The translations under genes and the position numbers were made by a program. This document shows positions 50,691-63,311 of a stretch of 64,000 nt of DNA, piece by piece (positions within the stretch are counted from its first letter, which is position 1; each line of letters opens with the position of its first letter). The stretch is from Lumbricus terrestris (Eukaryota > Annelida > Clitellata > Crassiclitellata > Lumbricidae), in NCBI GenBank assembly GCA_949752735.1, contig OX457053.1, positions 11,729,257-11,793,256 on the forward strand, read 5' to 3'. Below the pieces are notes generated by a model, which saw only the letters and a program-made list of their open reading frames with translations, ran no database searches and was not told the origin of the DNA.

Positions 50691-51698
50691 TCATGCTGTC
50701 ACATAAAAATATACGTTTTCTTCAGCCCTCACTGACAAGGTCGTAGTCAGGATTTTATTTTAGTTGTTTACTCGACCTTGAGCAAGCCGACAAGCAACCG
50801 AATCAACAGACTTAGGAGTTTTCAGGGTGATTTAATCTATTGTAAAATGTCACGTAGAAAATGAGAAGAGCTTCAAAATGAAATCCAATTAGTCCTTACA
50901 TCATGATTGTTTTAGTAAATGCATTTTTCATGGTAGCACTATGATCATTTCGAGGGATGCTCAAACACCAAAAACACTCCCCTAGCTATACGGCCATTCT
51001 GACTGACTTACTTTCGCGGAAACATTGGGCTATTGAACGGTCCTTGTGAATCTATAAACCATCCACTCGGAAGGTATATAATACGGTAGGCCTATGTGGT
51101 GATGAAGCAACACACTGAATCACTGTACCAAGAAACAAACAGTGTGGAGGACACGGACACGATTATATATAGGCCTATGGTCACCACAAAAAAGGTGTGC
51201 ACAACTGCACATACATTTTAAGGTTCTCGACGTAATTGAATTTCTGTTGCATGTCACCAACAATATTGTAGCTGCTATTAATTTGCAACAATGCCAAGTC
51301 CACCTAACTGAAGTACACAAAAGTTGAACAATTGCAACACAATGGTTCATATATAAATTATGATTGATTGAAGGTGTACAGTCATCTTTGGATTAATGTG
51401 AAACTACACAACGCACTTGAATGCAGACAAGTGCTCGACCGACTTCACAACAGATCACACATACCGGTCAGCACACGCAAATGTATCCGCGTATGAACCC
51501 ACATGGATCCCATCTAGAGCTTACAAAAACGATTGCAGGAACAAAACAGACATTCTATTCTGGCACTAGTGAATTAGCCTAGCTAGTTTCCTACAGTATC
51601 ACAATAAGGTACAACGTAACGCTGGAAGCACGACTAGAATTCTATATCATCCTGAGCTATACTTCAAGTTCTTTGATTCTGACAAGCACTTTGGAGTG

Positions 51699-54600
51699 TC
51701 AAACAATAGTGATAAGTTTATCTGCATCCTTTCTTGTGTCTTCCTCATCTTCAAGTTGTTTTGTGCGACCGGGATTACTAAAGCGCTTTGCACTAAGTTG
51801 ATCGTCCACATCAGAAATACGCAACTCTACAAATGTAACAATCTATCGCTTTTTAGACAACCAAATTTCTCACAGCAAGTCATATGTTAGATTTATTTTT
51901 AATAGTTATTATTTTACTTAGAATAATTACACTATTATAGGAATGTCCACCCCAATGAACTTACAAGTTCATTGGAGTGTACCTGTACCCCAATCACTGA
52001 AAGTCTGAAACCTTCTGATAGACAGTTTTGGTACCTTAATTGTTGCTCCAGCCTAGCATCGGCGCTTCTACGGTAGTATACTCGCTACATATATATATAT
52101 ATAGTATACTGTTTGCCTATCATGGACCATAGTAACTGTGCACAGCTAGGAGAAACTGTCATGCTACTATTTCTAGTCATTAACTGTGTACACAGGTCTT
52201 CATAAATAGGTTGGGAAGAATGTGATGGACCACAGTACGATTAACCAATCCAAAAAACTTCCGAAAGAACAAATATAGTGTTAAATTGTTATAACTATCT
52301 ATGGATAGGTCAGCAAATTCTTGATATAAGCAGGTCGATGCAAGAATACAAACCGAATTTAAGCAAGTACCGGGTACTTGCGTCTGTTATATAGTATGCA
52401 CGACGGCTGCATTTTATACTATGGGATGCATGTCGATGATCAATTCGTTGTAACCAAAAATTACCCACAACAGGGGCGGGTCCAGGGGGCAATCCGGCCA
52501 TGGCCCCCACCCATTTAGAAATTTCTTTATTTTTGACCAGTTATTTTTCCCTGTCCCAAGACCGAAACTTTTGGACCCCCTTCGAAAATTTATGTATCCG
52601 TCCTTGACCCATAACCAATTATAACAATTAGGATAAATAAACGAGCTACAGTTGGATGTTTGAAGCCAAATCCACAGAAATACTAACAGCACAATGTTTT
52701 GAAATCAGAGAGGGAGGGACTGCGATGGATACAAGGAAGTTTCTATTTACGTTAAATTATATCATGTTAAATTACGGTATATCATGCAATCCACAAGTTT
52801 GTTACATGTTCGGAGATTACAGGATACATGTACTACAATAATATTATACAAATCAAATAATAGGCATGTACATCCCCACTCCACAGAGTAAAAAGCAGAT
52901 ATGGCAAATAAGAAAGATTGCAAATTTCTTACCATGTACGTCATTATCCTTCAGAGGACTGGTTGGATAAAAGTTTATGATACATGTTAAGATTATAAAA
53001 TACCTGCTAGATGTGTTATTGCTCCATGTCTCAACATTATACATGAAATTTTAAGTTTGTGTTCTAGATATTGAGATGTGCTTTAAAACTTAATGCATGT
53101 TACTTAACGAGCTAATGATGAGCTACACTTTCACCAGCACTTTTTAAAGTGCTAATGGTTAAGTAAAGAACTGTTTGAAATCAATGAATGTCAATGATGC
53201 AAAAGTACTGCAAAATTTACTGATGCTGAACTTTGACAATTTTGTATTATGACATTGTGTGTAAAGCATCCTAGAAGTAGCTTGCTACCGATGATGCTAT
53301 ATAAATTGTCTTGATTACAATTACAATACTGAAGCTGGAAAGTAACACTTGTTAAGATGGTCAGAAACAAATCTGTTGATCATGCATAGGCGGAGACCTG
53401 GGCCGAGAATTGGGGGGGACGGAAAGACGCGAGATTTTCAGAAAAATTTCTGACGACGAGCGAAATCTCTGGAAAAAAAAATATTTTCGCCGCCCAAAAA
53501 GTTGATGACCTTTTTTTTTTTTTTTTTTTTAGTCATCCGGCCAAAATCTCGACGAAATTTTATATTTTCGCCGCCAAAAAAGGCTTGGCGCTCAAACATT
53601 GGGGGGGACAAATGCATGGGCCGTAACACTTTCATTGGGGGGGACCGTCCCCCCCTGTCCCCCCTAGGTCTCCGCCACTGTAATCATGATATAAATAAAT
53701 AAAATTATTGCCTGACTAACCAATCTCACATTAAATTAAATTTGTTTTATTGATCCCAGACAGACAGTGGTACATTCACAATGTGCAAACACAGTGATTA
53801 ACTAAACCCATATTATGCAAAGTGGCAAAGTAACGTTGTGCATAAATCAAATTGTATCTCTATATAACTTACGGTATGGATCGAGTTTTTGAAGCTGAAA
53901 CTGGTAGAATGGAATGACTGACAGCAGGTGAACTCTGTAATTTACAAAACACCTAACTGATCAGCTTGTATAAGATAAAAGAATAATAATAGGAATTGTT
54001 TTTATTTACCAATTGCTCTCTTATTTTGAAGTAAAGACATAGTTACAAATATATAAAATTCTTAGAATTGATGAAGACAGTCAAATGTTCCAAAAAACAC
54101 ATTATTCTAAATCTAATATCACATATATCATCTTAACAATGAAAGTTTACATCTGTCACTATGACAACCTTTCATAACTACCAGCTAAATGCATTAACAA
54201 CAGAGTGCAAATCTGAAGTGAAACAATGGCGAAAATTAGTTGCATATCGACATGAAATGCAAATCACATAGACAAACAAGGACATTTATAACAGTAGGCC
54301 TAATTTAAGTAAAAACACAATATTCCTGTTGTTAAATTCAAAGAAATATATCATATGCATTACCTCAAATTTCTTTCTCTCCGCTTTCTCAACATAATAC
54401 CAACTAACAGGATCGTTGGCATTGCTAAAAAGAGGAAAGAAAAGCCGCATTAATTATTCACCTTCTAATGAGATATGATGATTTAAAACCTATTACAATC
54501 AAATAAATTAATTAATCAAATGTATACTATACATGCAACAAAGACTGTTAGTTTAACAGAGAGTCTAAAGTTTAAACCAATGGGAATTCTGACTACACTG

Positions 54601-57600
54601 TAAGAACTAACAAAACACCACTGAAGTATAATTGAGACAGCAATTATAAGCATATTCTATTTAGACTCAAGATTGCAAAGCAAATGCCCTGGTAGATCTC
54701 TCTCTCTCTCCGTCTCTGTCTCTATCTCTCTCTCTCTCTCCTCCATCAGGCCGTGGTCAACGAAGAGTCCCCAACATGGCGTCTCCAGGTTTCCCTATTC
54801 CTGGTTTTTCTTCGTTGCCTCTCTCAGATTTTCATTTTCATTTCATTTTCTTGAGACCTTCTCGTATGTCGTCCATCCATGTTTTCTGGTAGATATACAG
54901 TAAATAAATGCAATAATTACTTTAAACTTCTTGTTATTCAATGAAACATCGAATATCCTGTTCGATGAATGAAACAAACTAAATAAAATGTCCTTACTCT
55001 TTTCTTGGCAGTAAATCTCTGTCTACAAGAAAAAAATACAGTTTAGAAATGCATCCAAATAAATTAAAGTTAAACAATAAAATCCATTCAAATTAATTAA
55101 TGTCAGTGTACCAGTAGCTACTATAAGACAGAGTTAATAATGGTTCTAAGAGAATGCATGCCAAAGACATTAAAAACAATGACAAAATATCATATTCCAA
55201 ACGCATCACTTGCAACTTAAGTCGTCAAATTACATGACACACCACTGAGGTTCCAACATCAACATCATCCATGACCTATTTGCTTGATCAATGAACACAG
55301 TAGCTGACTGGTCAATCACTTAGCTTTCCTTGCAAGAGTAGCATAACGCGTTGATCCCTCTTTGAAACACCTGATTTTACCATTGTAATCTGATTTCATT
55401 AGCCTAGTTATATAACAATAGGTCATCTTAAATCATTCTATATGCAATTTATGTATTGTTTTTACATATTTCATAAGAAAAATTCAATAGACAGGGAAAA
55501 AGATAATCTCAGAGGTAGGCATATATTCCGTTTGATCAATTGCTTTTATATCTGTAATAGCGGTGTGGCAATCAGTTCTGATAAATAAATAAAAATAATA
55601 ATAATAATTGCGCAATTATAAACTAATTATGAACTTATTATGTGTCAGAATCTAAAAAACCATTACACGCTTTTAACAGCAGCATGAGTCACTTCATCAT
55701 TTTCATTTTACCATTATATTTTACCATTATATTTTACCATTGTACATTGATCAGCTAATTAATCAATAAATTACGCATTTCTATTGTGAAAAATCGAAAA
55801 ACCCATTATGCACTTTTAACCTGTAGCGAGCATGAGCATCATTTTATTTACTTGATTTTATAACTGTACATTAATTGTTTAATTAATTTTTATTTTTTAA
55901 ATTTATTTAATTTAATTTATTTATTTATTTTTAATTAATTACACATTTATCACATGTGCAAAAATCGAAAAACCAAAATGTCACGCACTTTTAACCTGCA
56001 GCGAGAGTCGTTTCATTGATCTGATCAGAAGAACGGTCTCGTCTTGCGTACTCGACGCAAGACTGAATCCATTCACCTCCAGGATTTCATCTCCAATCTA
56101 AAGAGAATCAAACGCAAGTCAAAATATCATCCATGGACAACGATGCGAGACGCAACTCATCATCTCCAACTTTTATAACGCTGTACACTCTGAAAGGGCA
56201 AAGCATATTTCAGGTTTTATATATTGCTGTGCGTAGCCTTCTTGAAGGGGTGCAATGCAAATTTTCAGCATGAATGAATGAATAGTATGTTTTAAATATT
56301 GCGGTTAAGGTGGTAAGTGATGTTAAGTGATAGCAGAAAACAGAGTGGATATATTTGGACAATTTCGAGAGACAGATGTTCCCACTTTAGTTGACGATTG
56401 GCAAGATGCAGTAGCCCGCAGGGCTCTCAGAGAGATAATGTTCAGCATGTATCACGGAGAGTACTGGTTCAAGCCTCAACTCAGATGCAAGTAGGTAAGT
56501 AAGTAGTAAGTAAGTATGGTAACTAGTAAGCCACTGTGTAAGGAGCTTGAGCAAGTTTCGTCAGTCCACGGTCTGGCAAATGGTCAGCACTTCTAGAGGT
56601 CCATCTCTATGGAATGGACATCTACAAACAGTTTGCTTCCCCTTTCCTTATTGTAGTCTTACATACATTCGTAATTTTATACAAAACTCTGGCATTTAGA
56701 TGGAATGATACACATAACTTGAAACAATCAATAAACGGTAATTAATTAAGCATTCAACAATGACATTAATTACAAAAGTGCAATCCATCTATTACAGATT
56801 GTAGCTCCATGAGCACTAATTGTTTATATTAAAGCATATTTAAACTCCTCGGCCTCTTATCACAATCATTTAACACACACACTTGATACACACTGCTGTT
56901 GTTGACCTGCCAACAAAAAACCCAGAGCTGCTACACAAATTGAAAAGTAGATAAGTATGTAAGCAATTTGACAGAAATAACGATCAGCTATAAAACGAAC
57001 TCTAAGTCCTGCCACATCTGCTGGGGAACCAGCTGTAACGTTGCTCACAAAGACACTGGTTCCATGTTCAAAACCTACAACAGAAAAACAGTTATCATCT
57101 GAAACAAACAACGAAAACATTAAACAGTATTGTAGACTTGTAGTACTAGCTACCGGTACTTGTACATGAACCAGACTAGAGAACCATTCAACAGTTTTTA
57201 CTACCAACACAGGATCTTGTACTTACACTTGAGCGCTTCCAGCAAAAAAAGCAGCAAATGAGATACCTCTTGGAGACGGCTAAGAGCATTGCAAGGACAA
57301 ATGAAGAGGTTGAGATTAGATTGTTACTAGCAGGTGATATGGAAGGAATGTCACGAATGAAAAATCCAAAGAAAACGTGCTTTCTTCGCTGTTGCCCCCC
57401 CTTTGCCATGGTATGGAATGGCTCCCATTGTCTTTACGCCTTATGCCTAAGGTTTGGTCAGAAACAGGGCTTTTTTAACGTGCAGTTGTACACAAAATGT
57501 GCAGTTCTAAATGGATTTCTGCAGTTGTAGAAGCACTAGCATAAAATGGTCATTGTCCTCTGATTGGAAGTAATTTACCATGGAGGATGGGAAGGAAAAG

Positions 57601-59042
57601 AAGGGTTTGTGCAGTTCTAAAAATTCCTTAAAACAGCCCTGGTCAGAAACATTTTATTGCAGCCTTAAAACCGTCCTTTTCAGCCGTGGCTGGGTCAGGA
57701 GCGCTCCTGAGTAACAACCTTGAAGATGAGCTATATAAATCTCCATAATGAATGTCATGTCATTCATTCATTCATTCATTCAAAGTCAGGGTCAAAGGCT
57801 GAGTAATACAGTTCCTCAAAGTACTTAACAACAGTTAGCAAAAGTCTGAAACCAGATTGCCTCTGCCACAACAACGTCACAGACCCACTAACATTTAACA
57901 AGAAATACACCTAGATGCCAATTGCCCATATAATTAAAAATCTGCTTGCCACACTGGAAAAACATCCATCAATCTGTTGTATCATCCATTTCAACAACAA
58001 AAACATTCCTTACAGGATAAATGGCTTGCTGACATCGATCATAACAGACCGGTGCCTTGGGTGGAAAACATTACACGTCAAGCAGCAATCTTAGTGGTGT
58101 GATGAATTGTTCCGCGGCCAACAAGGCAATCAGTGGTGCTTCTGGTTCTTGAAAAACATTGTACTGAAGCTTTTTGTTTTTGCTTAAACTGATGCAGTAT
58201 TAGCTGTATCCCTCACAACTACAATTACTCTATGACAGGCAGTGGCGTAGAGAAGGGGTGTTTAGGGGGTTAAAAAAAACCATTGGCTTAGGAAAAAGTT
58301 TTTAGAAAGGTTATTTATCCACTTAAATAAGAAAAAACAATCGTCTGTAGTAACAATTGTTTTTCTTACTTTATTCCCATTGTTATTTTATTCCCTTTTT
58401 ATTTACTGTAATACTGTTGGGTTGGTGTCAGAAAGGGCATCCGCCCAGGCCATAAACACCCCCCCCCCATCATAAATACCTGGCTACGCCACTGATGACA
58501 GGGGATTAATCAGAAAAAAATTAGGGTTTCCCCTTGGGGGGTCAAAGAACAAGGCTGCAAAAAATGCAGAATTAGCTTAAAACTTAGGAAATTATAGCTA
58601 GGCCTAAATCGGAACACCACTGACCCTACAGCAAGCCGGGCGATCTGTCCCGCGTTCATGTCTTACTCTTACCCTCTTGCAAAAATGTTTGAGTCTCCTC
58701 AAAATCAGCCGCACAACTAGATGTGTCCCAGGGCTGTTTTGCACAACTCCTTCCTTCCTGTCCCATCTTTCATGGTAAACTACTTCCAATCGGACATTTT
58801 TTGCAAGTTATAACTGTGCAGAAGTGATTATACAACAGCACAAATCCATTTAGAACTGCACATTTTGTGTACAATTGCACGTTAAAAAACCTCTGCTGTG
58901 TCCTGGCTTTTTATACAACGTTCAGCATTTCACGAAGAATGATGTTGCGCCAGAATGTGAAAATACCTCCCCGAATGGCGAAGCCGAGTGGTGCAGCGGT
59001 TGTTTTGGAGAAACTAAGACTTCGAATGTCCAACTGCGACAT
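51699..59042 (-). CDS. Small single-PDZ-domain protein, harmonin PDZ1-like (7-8 exons)
   Basis: Exons (minus): 59042-58967 (ATG, MSQLDIRS), 57074-57001, 56097-55989, 55022-54998 (25-nt microexon), 54424-54364, 53934-53873, then 51777-51699 (TGA), giving ~161 aa. An optional 26-nt exon 52958-52933 fits between the last two and shifts the frame, so the last exon would then end at 51647 (~187 aa). The PDZ fold is clear: carboxylate loop PLGFAIRGG, then FEHGTSVFVSNV, SPADVAGLRIGDEILEVNG and LLIRSMKRLSLQVK. After it, LLPRK..NDPVSWYYVEK parallels harmonin (USH1C) IPVKSSPDEPLTWQYVDQ, so this is probably a PDZ1-type harmonin relative without the N-terminal domain or further PDZs. Such proteins scaffold membrane and cytoskeletal complexes. 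The 161-aa form ends KLITIV, itself a class I PDZ ligand pattern (T-x-V). The PDZ exons are secure; the 3' exons are less so. No AATAAA was seen on the minus strand in about 140 bases past the stop. Confidence 0.65.
52471..52606. mobile_element. 136-bp hAT-like MITE
   Basis: CAGGGGCGGGTCCAGG at left and GTATCCGTCCTTG at right. Flanks ACCCACAA and ACCCATAA (7/8). Shares GGGGGCAATCCGGCCATGGC with the inverted end of 34354-34805. Confidence 0.7.
53385..53680. mobile_element. 296-bp hAT-like MITE
   Basis: Ends CATAGGCGGAGACCT and AGGTCTCCGCCACTG. Flanks TGATCATG and TAATCATG (7/8). Contains GATGACC-T(~20)-AGTCATC. Confidence 0.8.
54694..54742. repeat. (TC)n microsatellite
   Basis: CT dinucleotide run in an intron of the PDZ gene. 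Confidence 0.9.
57465..57641. mobile_element. hAT-like MITE, GTGCAGTTGTAC family
   Basis: CAGGGCTTTTTTAACG to TTAAAACAGCCCTG with exact duplication GTCAGAAA. First intron of the PDZ gene. Confidence 0.9.
57650..57785 (+). mobile_element. LINE 3' tail fragment
   Basis: GTCAGGAGCGCTCCTGAGTA then GAGCTATATAAATCTCC and (ATTC)n. Confidence 0.55.
58240..58494. mobile_element. 255-bp hAT-like MITE
   Basis: CAGTGGCGTAGAGAAGG and CCTGGCTACGCCACTG with exact duplication ATGACAGG. Confidence 0.9.
58729..58895. mobile_element. hAT-like MITE, GTGCAGTTGTAC family (inverted)
   Basis: CAGGGCTGTTTTGCAC to GTTAAAAAACCTCTG. Flanks ATGTGTCC and CTGTGTCC (7/8). Ends ~70 bases from PDZ-gene exon 1. Confidence 0.8.
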
Positions 59043-59363
59043 AGTCGTCAAATCGTCAGGACATTTTTGTTCAGAAACAGTTTTCTCTGAATTTATATTC
59101 AACGAACCGCAAAAACATTCAGTGAAGCGTAGACGCTAAAAATAGAATTCCGTCGACCACAGACTTATAGCAATGTAGACTGCTCTGCAAGTCACGCACA
59201 GTGTCATTTGGATGGCTCACAATTGCGCCCTATCATTATAAGCCTCGGTTTTTCTGCGGTGCTATACAAATCGTCTAATTATCAGTTTTGAAGCTACTTC
59301 GACAAAGGCCAACGTAAAATCGATAGTGTACGTAGACCTAGGCTTACTTTTATAATTTAGGCC

Positions 59364-60028
59364 CATGGGCGGAGGGCTAAAAATAATTTTGACTTTGGGC
59401 CGGAGACTTGGTCCAAAATTCCGATTCACATTCGTAAGGCTACTAACTTAACTCACTTTAAACACCTGTTACGTGTGTATACATTATGTAATGTTTTCTG
59501 TTAATAGCCTATAGCATGAGGGGTTACCCATGCTAATGCTGATTTATTTGATTGTTTGATTGCTTTTGCATTTATTTTGTTCTTTCTCTGAGTTTTTCAT
59601 GTAGTGTTAACTACATTAGTTTTGTTTTTTATAATATTTTTTCCCTAGTTAAGTAATATCTCTGCATTCCAATACTCCCTTCAGCTTTCACTTTCTCACT
59701 TCACTTTGTTAATTAGGCCCCTGCTTAGCGGGACTTGTCCCTTTTGGTGTGCCTAATTGCTCCCTCACTCTTATAATACCTATTCACTTTGAGTATTTTC
59801 TTATTGCGAATTATGTCTATACTTTGTTAAACATACATGTACAATTGAATTGATGGGATCAATAAAAAATATGTCTATGTCTATGTCTATGTCTATGAAG
59901 AGCGGCACCGATACTATTTTCACCTACCAAATTTAATTCCTGATGACCTTTTTTCTCCGGCCCAAAAAACTGATGACTTTTTAGTCCTTGGGCCTAGCCC
60001 CCCTAGCCCCAGATAAACTCCGCCCATG
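59364..60028. mobile_element. hAT-like MITE with a nested retroelement tail
   Basis: CATGGGCGGAG and CTCCGCCCATG with exact duplication TTTAGGCC. Most of the interior (~59440-59900) is another repeat ending TTGATGGGATCAATAAAA and (ATGTCT)n, probably a LINE 3' end. The flanking halves hold the GATGACTTTTTAGTC motif. Confidence 0.8.
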
Positions 60029-60294
60029 TTTAGGCCCATGCATAATAGGCCTATTATCTTTTGCAGCTGACAGCTGTTGTGATATGCCCTATGGTAGGCT
60101 AGAAGGATTCGGTCATATCAGGCCTGCAGGAGCACCTTCATTAGACACCTTCATTAGGGTTAAGTCAGACCAATAAAATCATGACCGACTGGATGAAATC
60201 ACCCACAGTTGCCGACCAACCGACCGATTGCTGATCCGCCGACACAAATTGACCCACCTACCAGTCCATCCCCCCACGATCCCTAGCCACCGAC

Positions 60295-60365
60295 CAACCC
60301 ACCCTCCCACCAACTGAACCGACCGACTGACCGACTGACCGACTGACCAACTGACCAATTGACCG
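60295..60365. repeat. (GACCGACT)n-like tandem repeat
   Basis: ACCGACTGACCGACTGACC units with drift. Confidence 0.75.
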
Positions 60366-60955
60366 ACCTAGTGCAGTTGATCCGGCACCATATTGGTTTG
60401 ACTATGGTCCTCGTGAAATGCGGACCAACCCATCCCCCCGACGGCTATGAAAATGTGTCGACTGCCATCTACCGTTCAGATTCCGAGTCAACAAACCTGA
60501 CAAGATAATGGCGTCTTTCTCACCGCATGAAGACAATTATGATTGAACGGCGTCTTCTCGCCGCCGACTCTCATTTAGAACAGACTGACAGCCCGAATTA
60601 CAGGCAAGCAGACGCACAGATACACAGGGAAGGACAAACGGAGGAAGGGACAAGAGGGAAAACCCAAGAAGACGTGATTACTTCAGGCATACATTTGCAG
60701 ATATATATATGTATATATTGGATATATTATATATATATATATATATTTATATATACGCAGAGGTACAAAGTCTACAGATTACAGAAAGAGAAGCCGGGAG
60801 AGAAGACGGCAAACAAACGTATGGATTTATATATAGGGGGAAATCTGAAGCTGCCCCAAATGCTCAACAGGTGAAATTTAGATCACTGCAGTCTTAGAAC
60901 AGATCAGATTCAGATTCCGAAACCCCTTGCTAGGGCGAAAAAATGCATAAACTTG

Positions 60956-61152
60956 TAGAGTGGCTAAAGTGATTTGGGTGAGCAGTGGGAACGCACGCAG
61001 AATGGGTGAGCAGTGGGAACGCCGAAGAAGAGTTTTATTGGAACGCATGTGGTTCCATGGTTCCTGCATGGCGAACATTGGGAACGCAAGCAAAGAATTT
61101 CGAGAGCAGCGGGAACGCCGTTCCCAAGCGTTCCCACCCGCTTTAAACCCTG
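60956..61152. mobile_element. MITE, GAGCAGTGGGAACGC family
   Basis: Same order of motifs as 50020-50238: GATTTGGGTGAGCAGTGGG, GGTTCCATGG, CGAGAGCAGCGGGAACG, CTTTAAACCCTG. Left end is uncertain and no target duplication was found. Confidence 0.65.
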
Positions 61153-61591
61153 CCTATGTAGATCCTATAGGCATATATATATATATATACGACGCCCTAA
61201 AACAGGTCATTCGGATCCTACGGGTTTGTTTCACCACATAATAGGTTATAGAATAGGCTATTATGTGTCTTTACTTAGATCTGGTCGTAGTTCGACATTG
61301 TAGGCCTACGTACGTGGGGCCTTTTTTTCGCTTTGAAAGGCAGAGACGTTACAGACGTTGCAACTCCTAGAAGTTAACACAAATGTAGGCTAAATGTAGA
61401 ATAAATGTTCGCTTTTCAAACCGACGGGCATAGGCCTACTATTCGCTACCCTATATCCCTACCAATGGAAACACACATGAAAACAATTCGATTTTAATCC
61501 TATCAGCTGTTGGGGTGGGGCACATACACCACTGATGTGAAGTACGTGCGAGCAGAAAGATGGATTGAATGCTTTGAAATAAATGAGAATA

Positions 61592-61633
<42 letters not shown>

Positions 61634-61802
61634 CGATGAGACAACAGACAACAGATGGCACCTGTGTTGTAGACCTTATTCAATAATATTTCCATTGGTC
61701 CTATATTATTGTTTTCCTATAGATAATCCTATCACTTTAAAGCAACTTTTCTGTAGAAACCTTCCCTTTTCTCATATATATACATATTATATATATATAT
61801 AT

Positions 61803-62973
61803 TAGGGCTGCACGTTAATCGCCGTTAACGCCCGCGATTAACGCGTTAAAAAAATTTGCGATTAATTTTTTTAACGCATTAACGCAAAAGACGCATTAAA
61901 TATTTTATGAATTTTTATCATTTTATGTCAAGTTTTGTAATCATTATTTTTCAAGTAATCATCGGTTATCGGTTACCGCCCACTTCTGTCGAGTCGCCCA
62001 ACACTTCTCGTACGAGACAGCCTGCCTACGTCCGGTCCATCGGCACATGTTCTTTTCGTTATTTCGATCACTTTAAACAGCCGTTTTTGATTTATGATAA
62101 ATGTTGTTGGTTTTTGTCAAACAATGGAGTCGAAGAAAATGGGCAAAACAGTTATGGACGGACAGTTTAAGTTTAAAACTGATAAGGTAGTCGTTTGTAA
62201 ATATTGTAACCGAGAATTTAACTACCACCGCAGTAATTCGTCGCTGTCGTACCATCTGCGTACAAAGCATGCCTTCGCAACACGTGGTTCCGAAAAGAAG
62301 GACGTTGTAAATCAACGCCAACCGACGCTAGTGGACATGGAGCACCAAGGGAAACCAATGGATCGCTCGAAATATGATGCGGTGACAAACGCCATTGCAC
62401 ACTGGATCGCACTGAACGGCAGACCCGTAAACATTGTTGCGGATGAGGGCTTGCAGGACGTTTTGCGGATAGCATCCGGAAATCAGTCCTATACGCTTCC
62501 TTCCAGACCAGTCATTGACAGCCGAATGACTGACTTGTACGACAGCGAGAAAATAAAAGTACAACAGTTGCTAGACAGCACAGATTGCGTAGCGCTTACT
62601 GCAGATTACTGGTCATCTGTTGCTAACCATAGCTACTTGGGGGTTACGGGTCACATAATAGACTCCATGTGGGTTCTTCGTTCCTCAACAGACAATGTTA
62701 ATAAACTTGTATGTCTGAGTAACTGGCTGCATTTACAGCTTTAGGCTGTTCAGACCAAATCACATACTCTTTTATTTGACGTACCGCTTACATAACACGG
62801 TTGGTGTACAATCATTAAAAATTTGAGATCCTTTTTTTAGAAATTTGTCTGAATGTTTTACCCTTAAAATGTACTTTAAAAATTTCAGGAAATGTGCGAT
62901 TAATTAATCGCGATTAATTTTTTTAATCGTGCGATTAATCGCGATTAAAAAAATTAATCGAAATGCAGCCCTA
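61803..62973 (+). mobile_element. hAT transposon, internally deleted (1.17 kb)
   Basis: Ends TAGGGCTGCACG and TGCAGCCCTA. Subterminal GCGATTAA repeats fill both ends. Flanking ATATATAT on each side fits an 8-bp duplication but lies in a TA run, so is weak support alone. It carries one transposase fragment. Confidence 0.85.
62094..62744 (+). pseudogene. hAT (ZBED-like) transposase, N-terminal fragment
   Basis: 216 codons. The likely functional start is the second Met (62130, MESKKMGK). The BED zinc finger is visible as VVCKYCNREF..SSLSYHLRTKH (C-x2-C..H-x4-H, ~residues 34-59). A QPTLVDM linker follows, and the start of the catalytic region reads CVALTADYWSSVANHSYLGV, where the first catalytic Asp of hAT enzymes lies. 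It then stops; the rest of the DDE core and the C-terminal dimerisation domain are missing, so it cannot be active alone. Confidence 0.85.
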
Positions 62974-63056
62974 ATATATATTATATTACAAAACATGGAC
63001 CTTTCATATGATATATATATATATATATATAAGCCTTCATACACCACATGCACACA

Positions 63057-63088
63057 TATATATTAATATATATATATATATATATATA
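63057..63088. repeat. (TA)n microsatellite
   Basis: Short AT dinucleotide run; similar runs are at 60704-60752, 61598-61630 and 63013-63030. Confidence 0.9.
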
Positions 63089-63193
63089 ATATAGCAAGAA
63101 CATGGATCTTTTCTCATACATACATATTATTTACGGCCATTCAACCTGATCTTATGACAAAAACATGGGTCTTTCATATACATTGGCCTATAT

Positions 63194-63311
<118 letters not shown>

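Larger units (their letters stand above)
47782..51698. other. Region between DKC1 start and the PDZ gene 3' end
   Basis: Mostly repeats: LINE tail (48061-48440), LINE with RT ORF (48495-49600), second RT fragment (49620-49765), two GAGCAGTGGGAACGC MITEs and a tRNA-like SINE. About 1 kb (50,690-51,640) has no feature I can name. Confidence 0.5.

Noticed and set aside
57188..57409. Possible extra PDZ-gene exon ending at the strong donor near 57227
   Set aside because: The phase could be made to fit but the translation does not continue a PDZ strand, whereas 59042-58967 gives PLGFAIRGG and joins 57074 perfectly.
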